From the NCBI GenBank assembly GCA_900538305.1, contig UPXY01000004.1:62001-126000 (forward strand): 64,000 nucleotides of DNA, in the 5' to 3' direction. The position numbers and the translations under genes were made by a program. Under the pieces are notes generated by a model that was not told the origin of the DNA, made no database searches, and saw only the letters and a list, made by a program, of their open reading frames with translations. Source of the stretch: an uncultured Collinsella sp. Lineage in GTDB: Bacteria; Actinomycetota; Coriobacteriia; Coriobacteriales; Coriobacteriaceae. Shown here piece after piece: positions 8,754 through 23,000 of the stretch; positions within the stretch are counted from its first letter, which is position 1, and each line of letters begins with the position of its first letter.

Positions 8754-9821
8754 GTGGATAAAGAAGAGATTCAAAAGCGCATGAACGAGGCTATCCGCCT
8801 CACCGCCCCCGGTCAGCCCATCCGCACCGCTCTCGATATGATCATCGCAGGGCACCTTGGCGCGCTCATCTGCGTGGGCGACACCGAGCACGTCCTCGCG
8901 GCCGGTAACGACGGTTTCCCGCTCAACATCTCGTTCACCTCGAACCGCCTCTTCGAGCTCTCGAAGATGGACGGTGCCATCGTCATCGACGAGAATCTCT
9001 CGCAGATTCTGCGCGCGAACTTCCATCTCAATCCGGACCCGTCGCTCGCCACGAGCGAGACGGGCATGCGTCATCGCACCGCCGCGCGCATGAGCGTCCT
9101 CACCGACGCCATCGTGATCTCGGTCTCGGAGCGCCGATCCGTTGTAAACGTCTACGTTCACGGCAAGTCCTACCAGATCCAGCAAGTTTCCGAGATCATG
9201 GCCTCGGTGAACCAGCTCGTCTCCACGTTGCAGACCACGCGCACGCAACTCGACCGCGCGCTCCTGCGCCTTACCGCGCTCGAACTCGACGACTACGTCA
9301 CCCTTGCGGACATCACGGACATCTTCTCGAGCTTCGAGATCCTCCAGCAGGCGAAAGACGAGCTCAAGTTCTGCATCGTGAAGCTCGGCAGCCAGGGCAA
9401 GCTCGTGCGCATGCAGCTCGAGCAACTCGCTGGCGACGTGATCGAGAACGACTACAACCTCATGATCCGCGACTACGCGCAGGATTCCTCCGAAGAGAAC
9501 GCCGCGCGCATTCGCAAGCTCTTCTCGAGCATGTCCGCGCAGGAGCTCACGAATCCCAAGCGCGTGGCAGAGGCGCTCGGCTACGACGACCTCGACGAGG
9601 ACTCTGTCATGACACCGCTGGGACTCCGCACGCTCTCCCAAGTCTCGGTCGTGCGCGACGGCGTGGCCGAGAAGATTGTGGACGAATACGGCTCGCTGCA
9701 GGAGTTGCTGGACGATATCCAGAAAGACCCGGAGCGTTTGGGCGACTTCGGCGTGAACAATCCCACGATCCTGGCCGATTCGCTCTACCGTATGGGCGGC
9801 AAGCATGGTGGTGCCGCGTGA
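8754..9821 (+). CDS. disA: DNA integrity scanning diadenylate cyclase DisA
   Basis: A 355-residue protein that condenses two ATP into the second messenger c-di-AMP and scans DNA for branched lesions. The DAC domain (about residues 10-145) shows the catalytic MDGAIVID (Asp near residue 73) and the ATP-contact RHRTAARMS (near 105). A helical linker follows, then C-terminal HhH repeats (PLGLRTLSQV, ELLDDIQKDPERL). I choose the GTG at 8754 because GGGGGAG lies 6-7 bases upstream and it restores the normal DisA length; an in-frame ATG at 8715 has no such site. It overlaps ispD by one base. Confidence 0.93.
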   Translation: MDKEEIQKRMNEAIRLTAPGQPIRTALDMIIAGHLGALICVGDTEHVLAAGNDGFPLNISFTSNRLFELSKMDGAIVIDENLSQILRANFHLNPDPSLATSETGMRHRTAARMSVLTDAIVISVSERRSVVNVYVHGKSYQIQQVSEIMASVNQLVSTLQTTRTQLDRALLRLTALELDDYVTLADITDIFSSFEILQQAKDELKFCIVKLGSQGKLVRMQLEQLAGDVIENDYNLMIRDYAQDSSEENAARIRKLFSSMSAQELTNPKRVAEALGYDDLDEDSVMTPLGLRTLSQVSVVRDGVAEKIVDEYGSLQELLDDIQKDPERLGDFGVNNPTILADSLYRMGGKHGGAA

Positions 9822-10693
9822 TGGCGGCTAACGAGCGCGCCGACGCTTCTCGCGCCGACGCATCGCGCTCCGAGGCGTCCCGCTCTGCGGAAATACAGAC
9901 AGAAGCTGACGGATGCTTCGGCGATTTTGCAACTATGCCCGCCATTTCTTGTCCGGATTCCACGCGTGTCGAAGAGGCGGGGCAGCAGCGTGGCTCCGTG
10001 TGCGCGATCATCGTGGCGGGTGGCACGGGCTCGCGGTTCGGCAACCCCGGTGGTAAACAGCTCGTGGAGATCGCCGGCCGCCCCATGCTCTCGTGGACAA
10101 TCGAGGCCTTCGACTGCGCGCACGCGATCAGCCATATCGTCGTGGTGTGCCCGGAAGAGCGGTGTGCTGAGTACCGTGTTCGCGCGGTGGAGCCGTACGG
10201 TTTCGAGACGCCCATCACCTTCGCCGATGCTGGTATGACGCGGCAGGACTCCACGCATGCCGGCCTCGTCGCCGCGCCGGAGGGCTGTGCGTACGTCGCT
10301 ATCCACGACGGCGCACGCCCGCTCATCCGACCCGAGACCATCGACGCAGCGGTGCAGGCGCTCTGCGCCGACGCCGACCTCGACGGCGTGGTGTGCGGTC
10401 AGCCAGCCATCGACACGCTGAAAATCGCCGACCCGGTGGGGCTCATCGACTCTACGCCCGACCGCAGCCAGTTCTGGTGCGTGCAGACGCCGCAGGTGTT
10501 TCGCACCGACGCCCTGCGCCAGGCGATGGATCTCGCCACGCGCACGGGGTTTGTCGGTACCGACGACGCCTCGCTCGTCGAGGAGGCGGGGGGTTTGCTG
10601 CGCTGCATCGAGGCTCCGCGTGACAACCTTAAGGTCACGGTGCCCGAGGACCTGCCTCTGGTCGAGGCCATCATGCAGATGCGCCGGAATTGA
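9821..10693 (+). CDS. ispD: 2-C-methyl-D-erythritol 4-phosphate cytidylyltransferase IspD
   Basis: IspD joins CTP to MEP in the non-mevalonate isoprenoid pathway. The nucleotide-binding AIIVAGGTGSRFG (about residues 64-76) with KQ, the IHDGARPLI motif (about 161), VQTPQVFRTD and TDDASL are all intact. The ATG at 9821 overlaps the disA stop, so the two are probably translationally coupled. The protein has about 60 extra N-terminal residues, starting with a short ADASR/SEASR repetition, before the normal start of the fold. A shorter start at the ATG at 9945 is possible but has no clear ribosome site. The partner gene ispF is displaced to 23681 by the adhesin gene. Confidence 0.92.
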   Translation: MAANERADASRADASRSEASRSAEIQTEADGCFGDFATMPAISCPDSTRVEEAGQQRGSVCAIIVAGGTGSRFGNPGGKQLVEIAGRPMLSWTIEAFDCAHAISHIVVVCPEERCAEYRVRAVEPYGFETPITFADAGMTRQDSTHAGLVAAPEGCAYVAIHDGARPLIRPETIDAAVQALCADADLDGVVCGQPAIDTLKIADPVGLIDSTPDRSQFWCVQTPQVFRTDALRQAMDLATRTGFVGTDDASLVEEAGGLLRCIEAPRDNLKVTVPEDLPLVEAIMQMRRN

Positions 10694-10930
10694 GGCCCTG
10701 AACGCAGGGGAGCCGTGCGCTCGCCGCAGACGTTGCATCGTGCCCCGCTGCCGCGCGTGGTTTTCCACAGGGCAGCTGAAAATCGTGCCAGAATTGCCCA
10801 AGGTGTTGAAAAATAATATACCCGGGTTAATGTTCCTTTCACGATGAATAAGACAAGGAATAACGCTACATTTCGAAGATAGGCTATCAGTCAGCCTAAA
10901 AACACGACCCCCCACCTCAAATGATGAGTA
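10694..10930. other. A/T-rich spacer before the adhesin promoter
   Basis: After ispD the base composition changes from G/C-rich to visibly A/T-rich. I see no gene, no clear terminator hairpin with a U-tract and no repeat of the families listed elsewhere. Confidence 0.4.
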
Positions 10931-10960
10931 TTGACAAAAGTACCTCCTCATAAATTTAAT
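10931..10960 (+). promoter_or_regulatory. Sigma-A-type promoter of the giant adhesin gene
   Basis: A perfect -35 TTGACA (10931-10936), an 18-base spacer and a -10 TTTAAT (10955-10960, one mismatch to TATAAT) lie about 100 bases before the start codon. An 80-100-base untranslated leader would follow. Confidence 0.7.
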
Positions 10961-11061
10961 AGACTTACCTGGGCATCGTCCATAAAACTGCTTGTTAAAT
11001 GGCACATTTAGGAGGCGGTTTATGTGCGGGAACCCAGCCTGTTCGAAGGAGGCATCCGCAT

Positions 11062-14000
11062 ATGAAGATGAACCACGCCAGAATCGCTAAACTCCTGAAG
11101 CGCGCCTATCACTCGTGGGGTGCCCGAGCCATCGCCATCGTGCTCATCGTCGTCCTGTCGCTGCAGACGGTTATGAGCTCCGGTGTACCGCAGGTGCTGG
11201 CGCAAGAGATCGGCCAGGTGCTCGCCATGTCGCGCGCGGGCGACGGATCTCAAACGAACGACGATGACGGGCAGGACGGTTCATCTGCCGAAACCCTTGA
11301 GACCGGAAATAGTTCAGGAGGGTCTGCTCAAAACGGCCAATCCGGCGAGCAGGAAACTGAGGGCGACGCCGACACCGAAGCGGTAGCGAGCGCCTCCGAC
11401 GATGCTGCCGACTCCGAGGATCCTGCTGCAACGGGCGATTCGGCGAGCGGCGATGATTCCACCTCCACGGCGACCGATGACGAATCCGATTCGACGGATA
11501 CCGCGCAGTCTTCCGACCCCTCTGAAGACGGCGACCAGACTCCGTCCGATGCCACCGACGAAGCTGCCGAAACCGAGGATGCCGCTGATACCGACGCTAC
11601 CGACCCCGACACCGAGGACGTGACGCCCGCCGAGCGCACAGAGCTCTTCAACTGGACGGGCGATCTTGGCGCCCTCAAGCTCTCGAGCACCGGTCTTACC
11701 ATCGCGCTGCCGGAAACTGATGAACCCGAGAACACCGCCTCAGATGCCGAGGACGCCACCGGCGCGCAGGCCGACGCCACCGGCGATGCCGAAGAATCCG
11801 CGGCCATCGATGACGCGGAGGGCACATCCGCAAACGCGCCTGAAGACGAGCAGCCTGCAGCCGAGGAGCCAAAGACCGAGACGTTCGTGCCCGAAACCTA
11901 TCCGGCAAAGCTCAACCTCACCTTCTTCCTCGATCCCGCAAACGCCGATCAGGTGGATACCGCGCCCGAGGGCATCGTCCCCGGCGACTCGTTCGAGGTC
12001 GCGCTTCCGTCGGGCATCGCGCTTGCGAACCCCGCAGACGTGATCGATGTGTTTCAGGTCGCGGCGGACGGCACACCCTCGACGGTGAAGATTGCCGAGG
12101 CGACCTACAAGGACGGCGCCCTCACCGTGACGTTTATCGCGCCCGTGGACACGGCAACCGGCGAGGCGCGCGAGCTTTCGACATACAGCGCGAGCATCGA
12201 CCTCGACGTGCTCCTCTCCACGAGTCTCGCGGGCGAGACCGCGACGCAGATCGACTGGCTGTTGCAGCAGGGCGCGACAGGTGCCGTGCAGACGGCCACG
12301 CTCCAGATCCCCGCGCGCTCGGCCTTCGAAGTCGTGGTCGAGCTTCCGGAGCTTTCGAATAACGAGACCATCGCCGAGCAGGAGATCGCCTCGACCGACG
12401 CCGCGATGAACGTGATGAACGCGCTCACGCTGCCGGGCATGATGAACGCCGCGAACGTCGAGGGCTCGACGACGTATTCCTATGAAAGCCTCACCGGGTC
12501 GGCGCAGATGGCCATCACCTGGTGCGACAACAACTCGAGCAGCCGCCCCGTCATGGCGGACTATGCCAAGCATGTCATCCCGCAGTTCTCACTCGACGAC
12601 GGCACCACGTGGATCGACCTCGTTGACGCGAGCGGCAACCTTACGGAAGAGGCGCGCCAGAAACTCCATATCGGTGAGGGTCAGAAGCCCAACTGGGTGA
12701 AGCAGGCGAGCGCCGCGGCGCAGAGCATCGGTACGTGGAATGTGTCTGTCCAAGGCATGCCCACGCAGTTCAACACTACGGTGACTGTGCCCGATGTGGA
12801 TGAAGAGGGCAACCAGAAGTACGACAAGCACGGTAACCCACTGTTCGTTAAAGATGAAGAAGCCAGCTCGTCGGACGATATCCTTTGGCGTCTCAATGAT
12901 ACGAACGAGCGCCCCGAGAACTACACCTACGGTGAGAACGATGAAGGTGCGACGGGCAGCCAGCGCTACCCCATGCTCACGCAGGAGTACACCTTCACCA
13001 TCCAGGGCAAGCTCGGCGACAAGACGTTGGAGGAAGTCTTCGGCAGCACGCTCAACGCGAGCGCATACGCCGAGTACTTCCGCTTCAGCGCACTCATCGA
13101 CAACGAGCAGGTCGTCGATGGCGACGATAACGTGCGCTCCACCACGCTTGCCGCTATGGAGGCGCTCCAGCCCGCCGATGGTCAAACGTTCGACATCGCG
13201 TTCAGCGGAGACGGCAATACGGCCACCATCACCGCGACGCTGCCGCAATACGACCTCAACGGCGCGCCGATTGTGTACTACGCATACTTCCAGGATCCGA
13301 CGGACGCCGCTTCGGGCAAGGACTACTACCAGCCCGCGTACAATAACTCCGCGTCCCCGAGCCACGGCAGCTCCGTCGACAATCTCTACGACGGTGGCAC
13401 CATGACGATCCGTCCCATGGGTACGACGAGCTACGATGCAACCAAGGTGTGGCTCGACGGCGAGAACAGCGATGAGCGCCCTGCGGCATCGTTCACGTTG
13501 TGGCGCTATTCGACGAATGGCAGCCCTGCTACGGCATCGCAGGTGCAGATGAACGCTATCGACGATTCCGGTACCGCCGCCGAGAGCGTCGAATACGTGA
13601 CCATCGAGATCCCCGCAGGCTCGCAGGACGTTAAGATCGACCTGGGCAAGCTGCTCGCCGAGCAATATGGCGAGCAAGGCACGGACATTCTGAGCAACCT
13701 GCCGAAGTACGATCCGGATGGCTACCCCTATATCTATGCATTGCGCGAGGATACGGGTCTGTCTTCCAACTATGAGGTCGTGTTCGGTTCCGTGGACGAC
13801 CAGGGCAACGAGACCGACACGCAGCCCAACTACACAGATGGGGACGGCAACAAGCAGGAACTCGATCAACCCGATCGCTCGAACGACCCCTTCATTTACA
13901 ACGACGGCACCATCACGAACCGCCTGACCGGCACTGTGACGGTCGAGGCCACGAAGACGTGGGAGATCGCGGCATTCCAGGACTCGATCGATACCGTGAC

Positions 14001-17000
14001 GGTCACGTTCACGGCACAGAGCCGTCTGGCATCGAGCACGAGCGATGCCGATTGGAAGGATACGGACACCACGATCGAGGTGGACGGCTGGAAGGCCGAG
14101 ACCCTGAGCCAGACGTTTAGCGGCGCTTTCGACCAGTATGATTCCCAGGGTCGCAAACTCGCGTACCGCTGGATCGAGACGGGTATCTCGATCGACGGCG
14201 AACCCGTCGAGTTCGAGCGCGACGGTGAGGGTGGCGGCTCGTTCACCCTGACGCTCGAGAACATGGAAGGCGAGCAGGAAGACCTCGCCTTCACCTCGAC
14301 GCTTGATGAAGAGACGAATACCATCACCAACACGTTCGACAACACCACGTATGAGCGCGTCGATAAGTTCTGGGAGCAGCCCGACGGCACCATGGCGCAG
14401 ATCAAGCCGCAGGGAGATGCGTACGACGTCGACTTCGACCTCGATACCGACGGCATCGCCACCGTGCAGCTGTTCCAGGACGGTGTGCTGATCGGCACGT
14501 TCGAGATGGACGGTACCGTCGACCCCTCCGCTACGGACATCAAGAACCTCCCGGGCGCAACCTACCAGGAGACGAGCTCGTACCATCTCGATTTCGAGGA
14601 TCTGCCCAAGTACAACCCGGAAAACGGCGTGCGCTACACCTACCTCGTGCTCGAGACGCCGAAGGATGGCTGGCACGTCGATCGCGTCTATGACGCGGAG
14701 ACCCATACCACGACGATCAACAACACCATCGGCGTGGGCGAGGGCTCCGAGATCCGTGTCATCAAGCAGTGGAAGGACGGCGACGATTCCTCGCACCGCC
14801 TGCCCGTGGTGGTCGACCTCGTCGCGGTGAAGTCGATGACCGCAAAGCAGAATATCGATCCTGCGACAGATGAGCTCTATCACTATGAGCCCGGCGATAT
14901 CGTAGTCGAGGACATCGTTCTCACGGCGGGCGAATCCTGGTATGCCGAGGTCGATGTTCCTATAGGTAACGTCGACTACACGTACTTCAAGGTCGTCGAG
15001 CGCGGCATGGGCGTCGTCGAGCAGGAAGACGGCAGCATCGAGCCGCAGTACCCAGCCGTGACGTACGAAGAGGCGCGGGACGTATACAAAGGCATCACCG
15101 ACGACCTCGCGTGGATCAACACCGCGTGGGAGTATATGAGTACGAAAGATGCCGTGCGCATCGCCACGGAAGATCACGTCTACCGCACCACGGCGGGTGA
15201 GGATGCCGCGCCGACGTATCTTGAAGATATGCAAGCTGTGACGGCGTCGAACCGTCGTCTGGGCATCTTCGACCTCACCATCGAGAAAACCTGGAACGAT
15301 CAGGGAGAACATGACCGTCCGCAGGCCGAGCTCGTGGTGAGTTGCTTGGAGAACGACGGGGCGTTCGGTGTCGACGACCGCGGCGGCATCACGGTGTCTG
15401 CCGGCGGTGCGAATGCGAACACGCTGCCTGTGGTGGACAACGAGGACAACCAGCTCTCGACGGGCGTTGACAGCATCTACCGCGTGGAAGACGGCAAGCT
15501 CATCATCACCGTCGATACCGCAGACGACGAGTACAGCTCGACGTACTATATCCACGGCCTGCCTAAGTACGACGGCAACGGTCTCGTCGTGCACTACGAC
15601 GTCGAGGAGAGGTGGACGGACCAGAACGACGAGTACGTTTACACGAAGACCGTGAGAGACTACAAGGTGGGTACGCGCCACTTCCACGATAACCAGACCA
15701 TCGAGTTCACGAACACGCGCCAGGGCACTCGCACGGTCACGTTCAACAAGGAGTGGCAAGACCGCTACGTGAACGAGAGCCTGCGCCAGCGCCCCGACAT
15801 CTACCTCACGCTGTACCGCGTGACGGTGGGCGTGGACGATGAGGGCAACCTCACCTACAGCGATCCGGAGCAGGTCGACGGTTACGTGCAGTACCTGTGG
15901 ACGGGCACGCCCGATACCGAAGACCCGCAATACGAGCAAAGCTGCTCCATCGCGAACCTCCCTGCCTATGACGAGAACGGTAGCGAGTATATCTACTACG
16001 CGAGCGAGTCCATGGCCGCCGACGGCGCGTCGCTCGATTACACCGACGTCAAGTTCAGCTACGAAGGCATGACGACTCTGCATGAGGAAGCAGGCGAACC
16101 ACATGCGGTCAAGGTGCCCAATGCTGAACAGGACAGCAATGACCCCACCGAGAACGGAACCGGTTGGGCAATCCATGAGAACGGCACGTTCGTAAACGGC
16201 CTGACCGATAACCTCGTCGCACGCGGCACGAAGCTCTGGGAGGATGTGCCCGCGAATGTGAGCCAGGGTGCGACGGGTACGATGCTTACCAATACCGACC
16301 TGCCCGAGATCACTGTGTACCTGCAGCAGCGCGTGCAGGGCGAGGATACCTGGCCGTCGCTTAGGTTCAAGGTGGCAGAAGACGGCAGCTGGTCGTTCGC
16401 CGATGGTGCCGAGGCGATCGCCTGGACATCCGACCTCAAGCAGGTGACGACGAACCAGTACTCCTACTCCATGGCGCACACTAGGGCGAACACCACGGAG
16501 TCTGTGGCGGCGGCGATAGATGAAGACGGCCCCGTTCTGTCCACGGGTGAGGACCTGCTGCCGCGCTATACCGAGGACGGTAAGATCTATCAGTACCGCG
16601 CTGTCGAAGTCGTGTGGGGGCTCGTCGGCCAGCCGGGCGGACCGACCGCCGAAGAGATCGAGAGCATCGACTTCTCCAAGCTGCGCGACAGCGATGACGA
16701 CTCGATCGGCATCTACGTAATCGAGCACGGCGAGACCGGTTCGTTCCTCATCAACAACATTTATACGTCCGAGACCGGCAGCCTCACGGTGCAGAAGCAC
16801 TACACCGGCCGCGACGCGGGCGACCTCTACCCCGAGACGACGTTCGACGTGTACCGCTACTACGTGAACGCCGATGGTAAGAAGAGCGACGCTGCGCTCG
16901 TGGACTCCGTGACGCTCACGAACGACATGCTGAAGGAGAACGGCGAGCAGCTCGACGGGCTCACGGTCGAGAACGCCGGCAAGGAAACGACCACGGCGCA

Positions 17001-20000
17001 GTACACGTTCAGCGGGCTCGACATCTACGCCCCCGACGGCAGCTACTGGCAGTACTACGTGGTCGAGCACAACATCAACGGCTACACGACCACGGTGGGC
17101 GTGGGCAACCTCACGGCAGATGAGGTAATCGGTGCGGGCGAGACCGTCGACGGCGGCGTGAGCTCCGGCGGGCTCTGCACCGAGCAGGGCACCGTCGAGG
17201 CGCCCGAGCCCGGCGGTGGCTCCGGTGACGGTACATCGACGAGCAAGGTGACGGACACCGTGCTCGCCGAGGACAAGGTTGCCGATGATGGCATCATCAC
17301 GCCCGGCGACACCACGCCCGATGTGACGTTTAAGAACGCATATGAGCCCGAGTCCATCAATCTGAGTGGAACAAAGACCTGGGATGACTACAACGGCATG
17401 TTCAACCTGCGCCCGAACGTCCAAGACTTCTGGAACGGCTTGACGATCCAGCAGGTGGGTAATGGCAAGACCATTAACCTCAAGGACGAAGGCAAGCTCC
17501 AGGACACTGAGGCGGAAGAGCCCTACTATTACGTGCTTGATGAGACCGCGGACGACAACGATTACGTCATTCGCATCAACAACCTGCCGAAGTGGGCTCC
17601 GGACGGAACCGCGTATCAGTACAAAGTCTCCGAGAACCTCTCGCAGATGAAGGTCGGCGACGGAAACCATGTTGCGGATGGTTACTACAGTGTCGTTGTT
17701 GGCGAGGCGACAGTTTATGCCAACAGCGCGAACCCGAGCTTCAAGCTGGAGAACGCGCTTCGTGGCCAGGTGACCGTGCATAAGAACTGGTCGCCCGCGG
17801 ACGATCCGTACGGAATCCGGCCGACGTCGGTGACCGTGCGCCTGCAGGCGCGCTTGGTATACCACGGAGCGGGTGGCGACTCCACTCTGCCTGCAGATGG
17901 CAGTTGGACGGATGCGCGCGAGCTGCTTAAGTCGACTGGATACGCTACGGAAGCGCAGCTCATCGCGGCGGGCATCGACGAGGATTTCGTCGTGCGCGAG
18001 CTCAATGCGGACAATGGCTGGAACGCTTCGTGGACCGGCCTGCCCATGGCCGGTATCAGCAGGATGGCAGGCAGCGAGGGCGTGCTCTTCAGCATCGAGT
18101 ACCGTGCGGTCGAGATTGCCATCGGTGATCAAGATGTCACCGCGCCCACGCTCGATAAGCCGGCTTCCGGTAGCGACACGATTTATGACACCGTGTATCC
18201 GTATCAGCCAAGCCAGGAGGAATCCGGTAACGCACAAGACGGATACCATTCCGAGATAACGAACACGCTCAAGGCCACGGAGATCTCTGCCACAAAGACG
18301 TGGGAAGGCGATGCTAAGAACGCGTGGGATACGCGTCCCGGTGGCGATGAGTGGACCGTGCACTACCTGTTGCAGCGCAAGCTCGTGACCGAGGGCGATG
18401 CTGCGTGGCAGTGGCTCATGGAGTACGGCGCGGAGAAAGCAGAGAGCCCGCTCGATGACGGCATCGTGTCCACGACCATTTCCGGCACGGGCGATTTTGC
18501 AACCACGACCTGGGAGAACCTGCCCGATTGCGACGAGGACGGTACGTCATACGAGTACCGCGTGGTGGAGCAGGTGCCGGGAAGCTATGACGTGAGGGAC
18601 GGCACGGAGGTCGCAACGGCGACAGATGAAACGTCCGGCGTGACGTACCGCTACTACGTGGTCACGAGCACGGATAGCGACGGAGATGACTCGGTGGATA
18701 CGCAGGAGTTCATCAACGACCTGCGCACCACGACGCTCACCGGAACGAAGGTATGGAACGACTCCGAGACCACGCTCGCTGACAACCTCACCAAAGAAGA
18801 TATGCCTGAGATGGTGCTCTACCGTGCCATCGTGACGGCGACCGACAAGGACGGCAAACCGACCGCGTTCGGCACCGCTGAACAGGTGAAGAAAGACGGT
18901 GCGATTCCGCAGCCCACGTGGGAAGAGACAGGCGACCAGGTTTGGACGTTCACCTATGAGAACCTGCCCGCGGCGAACGAGGATAACGTCGACTACGTCT
19001 ACTGGGCGGTCGAGAAGGAAGCCGGTGCACCCGGATACTACCCGCTGTACGGCTCGGATGAGGATGCCTCTTCGAGCGGTGCTCAGGGCACCACGGTGAC
19101 GACAACCGCGACGGCAACCCAGGACGGCGCTCAGACGAACGAGCTCATCACGAACATGGCGACGCGCTTCACCCTCGACAAGGTGAGCGACTTCACGCTC
19201 GAAGGCGAGAACGATCCCGAGAATCTCGAGGACATTGAGCTCACCATCTACGGTGCGGACGACAAGGTCTACGCCGTGTGGACGGACGAGGGTGGCACGG
19301 CGTCGAGCGTCGTGTGGCCTGAGGGCATCGCTGAGAATGAGGTCAATGCCGCCAAGGAGAGCGCTGATGCGTTGAAGCAGAGCGGCGGCTACGAGATGAC
19401 GGGCAAGAATGCCGGCTACATCGTCGGCCTGCCCGCCGGAACCTACACCGTGGAGGAGACGAGCGCGGTACCTGAGGGCTATGCCAAGGCACCGACCGTG
19501 ACCATCAAAATCGCGAACAACGGCACCATCTCTGCGACGCAGAGTGGTAGCAGCCAGGTGCTCGAGGTCGAGGGCACGAACCCCGGCGGTACCATCACGG
19601 TGAACGTCGAGGACCCGGTGCTTCGCGGCCACCTGCGCCTCACGAAGCACGTGTCCGATAACGGCACCTATGGCGGCACGAACGACGCCGCGCTCGCGGG
19701 CGCTACGTTCAGTCTGTACCGCGTCGACATGGATGACGACGGTGAGGCTGAGCTCATTGCAAGCGGGCTCACGTCGAATAGCCAAGGCGTTGTGGACACG
19801 CGCAACTTCCCTAACGTCTCCATCGAGACCGAGAGTACCGCGGGCGAGGACCTTACCTACGGCGGTAAGTACGAGAAACTCTCCGACGGCCTGCCGGCTG
19901 GCGAGTACTACTTCGTGGAGACCGCCACGACCTCCGGTGCCGTGATGCCGGACGAGGCGAACGCGAAGTCCGACACGCTCGAGATCACGCAGGACACGCA

Positions 20001-23000
20001 CTTTGCGTTCACGAATGCTCCGGTCGAGACCACCATGGGCAACGAGCGCTTCAACGCGAACGTGGTGCTGCGTAAGTTCGATACGCTGACGAACGAACCC
20101 ATCCAGGGCGCGAAGTTCCAGGTGGATTACGCGCCGTCCGATGGCAGCACGGGTTGGGTCGACCGCGAGTTCACGACGGATGCCAACGGCCAGCTCAAGC
20201 TCGAGAACATCAAGAAGGGCACGTACGTCATCACCGAGGTCTCCAACACGGGATACGTTTCGAATGGCTTCCGTGCGACGTTTAAGCTCACCGACGCCAA
20301 CGACGATGAGACCTATGACATCAAGAACATCGCCGACGGCGCGGATATCAGCTTTACCGTGACGAGCGGTGCGGACGACTTCGTCGATGGCCAGGGCATT
20401 CCAAACGTGCCGCGGCGCGGAACGGTGACGATTGCCAAGACCGGCAAGGACGGCGTCGCGCTCAACGGCGCGACGTTCGAGCTGCAGCGCTTGGCCGATG
20501 ACGGCACGACCTGGGAGACCATCATCGAAGGGCTCGAGACCGGCAAGGAGTATAAGGCCAACGACGCCAACGATGGCATCGAGGGCTCTGGCAGCACGGG
20601 CACCACGGGCAGGCTCCAGGTGACGAACCTCCTGTGGGGCACGTACCGCTTCGTGGAGACCGAGCCGGCGGACGGGTACTTCAACTACACCGATTCCGCG
20701 ACCGCGGATGACCACCGCGTGACGAGCGGTAACCTCACCATCGATCGCACGCATCTGAACCCGTCGCTCACCGATGGGAACGCGGTACGCAACACGCCGA
20801 CGAGCCTCGAGATCAACAAGGCTAACGATGTGGGCGAGGCGCTTGCCGGTGCTGAGTTCCAGATTACCGCGCAGGGTGACTCCGCGTTCGCACGCCCGAG
20901 CGAGTTCGCTGCGGGCACCTACGACGAGGCCACGAAGACCGTGACGCTCACGACCGATTCCACCGGTCACATCGAGCTCATCGGCCAGCTTGTCGTGGGC
21001 GGCACGTATACCATCTACGAGAGCAAGGCACCAAGTGGCTATGACCCGGCGGATGGCGTCCTGACCGTGACGGTGCAGGAGGACGGCTCGCTTGCGCCGC
21101 AGGGCGACATGCCCGACCGCTACGCATGGGCGGATCTGGATGAGGACGGCCATGCGGATAACGCCTACTCCTTCATGGTGACGAACATCCATGAGGAGAT
21201 CGACATTCTGAAGGTGGACGACGACGGCGGTGCACTTGAAGGCGCTGTGTTCACGCTCACCGGCTTGTGCATGGATAAGAACACGATCCACACCTACACC
21301 ACCGATGAGGACGGTTACATCCACGTGGACGCCGGTCTCATGGGCGGCGTGCGCTACGAGCTCCGCGAGACGAAGCCCGCCGACGGCTATGCTCAGCTGG
21401 GAGCGTCGCTCTACTTCATGATGGATGAGCGCGGCGAGATCGTGGTGACGGACGCACAGCAGAACCAGCTCGATGAGGAAGATTATCCCGAGGGGTATGC
21501 GGTGAACGACAACCGCATCTCGCTTACTGTGGAGAACGAGCCCGTCAAGCTGCAGATTACCAAGCGCGCGCCCGCCGGCGAGAACGGCGAACCGGGCAAG
21601 ACGCTCCCGTGGGCGGAGTTCTCCATCACACCGGTGGACGACTCGAAGTTTGCTGCCGGCGCTGACCCGACCGCACCGCAGACGATGCGGACCGGTGAAG
21701 ACGGCACGCTCAGCATGACCGCTTGGCTCATCGTGGGCAACGAGTACGACATCACCGAGACCAAGGCACCCGAGGGCTACGAGCGCGTCGCGGGAACCAT
21801 GCGCATCCGCGTGGAGGAAGACGGTTCTATCAGCGTGGTCGGGTCGGTGAACGAGGACGGTAGCATAACGCCTGCACCGCCCACGGGCTACACGAAGGTC
21901 GACAATAACACCTTCGAGGTTTCCGTGGTGAACGAACCCATCGAGATCAACATCGAGAAGGTGGGATCGAACGATACCGCAACCGGTCTTGAAGGCGCCG
22001 AGTTCGAGGTCACCGGTGTGTTCGCCGGCTCGAACGAGACCGATACCCGCGCCTTCACCACGGGTGAGGGCGGCAGCGTCGAGATCGAGGCCGAGCTGAA
22101 GAGCGACGAGACCTACACGCTGCGCGAAGTCGTCGCGCCGGCTGGGTATGAGCTGCTCGAAGATGAGCTGGAAGTTCAGGTCAACGAGGACGGCACGCTT
22201 GAGATCGTGGGCGACGCACCTGCTGGTTACACCCTTGCCGATGGTTACGCGACCATCTTCGCTGTGGACGAACCGCTGAGCATCTCCTTCGTCAAGACCG
22301 ATGAAGAGGGCGGCGCGCTTGCGGGCGCGACCTTCAGCATCGCTCCGGCGGGCGACGGTGCGACCTTCCCCGACGGTTCGGCGAGCAAGACGTTCACCTC
22401 GAATGAGAACGGATTGGTCTTCGAGGATCTGCAGCTCGCGGGTTCTGCCGAGGGCACCGCGTATGTGATCACCGAGCTTACCGCACCCGCGGGCTATGAG
22501 GTCGCGCCGGCGTTCACGATCCTCGTGTTCGAAGACGGCACCGTTGAGCTGGGCGACGTGCCCGAGGCGATTGCTGGCGCGGTGAGTGTCGAGAACGCCG
22601 CCGTGGCGTCTGCGGGCGAAGACCCTGATACCAGCGGCGACGATGCGGACGCACCTGCGCTCGCGACTTCCGCCGGTGTGGTGGTCACGCTCGCCGACAC
22701 GCGCGTCGAGGCGCAGATCGCCAAGGTTTCCACGGACGGTGGTGCGCTTGCGGGCGCTGAGTTCGCCGTGACCGGCCTGTTCACCGACGGCTATACCACG
22801 AAGGCCGTAGCGGTGGACGCCAGCGGCCGCGCGTCGCTCGAGGGGCTCATCGTGGGCGAGACGTATCGCATTCGCGAGACGGTTGCGCCCGAGGGCTTCG
22901 ACCTCATCGAGGAAACCTGGGAGTTCACCGTTCAAGCAGACGGTACGCTCGCGGGCGAGGCGACCTCTGGTTCCGCGGACGAGGCGGGCTATGCGATCGC

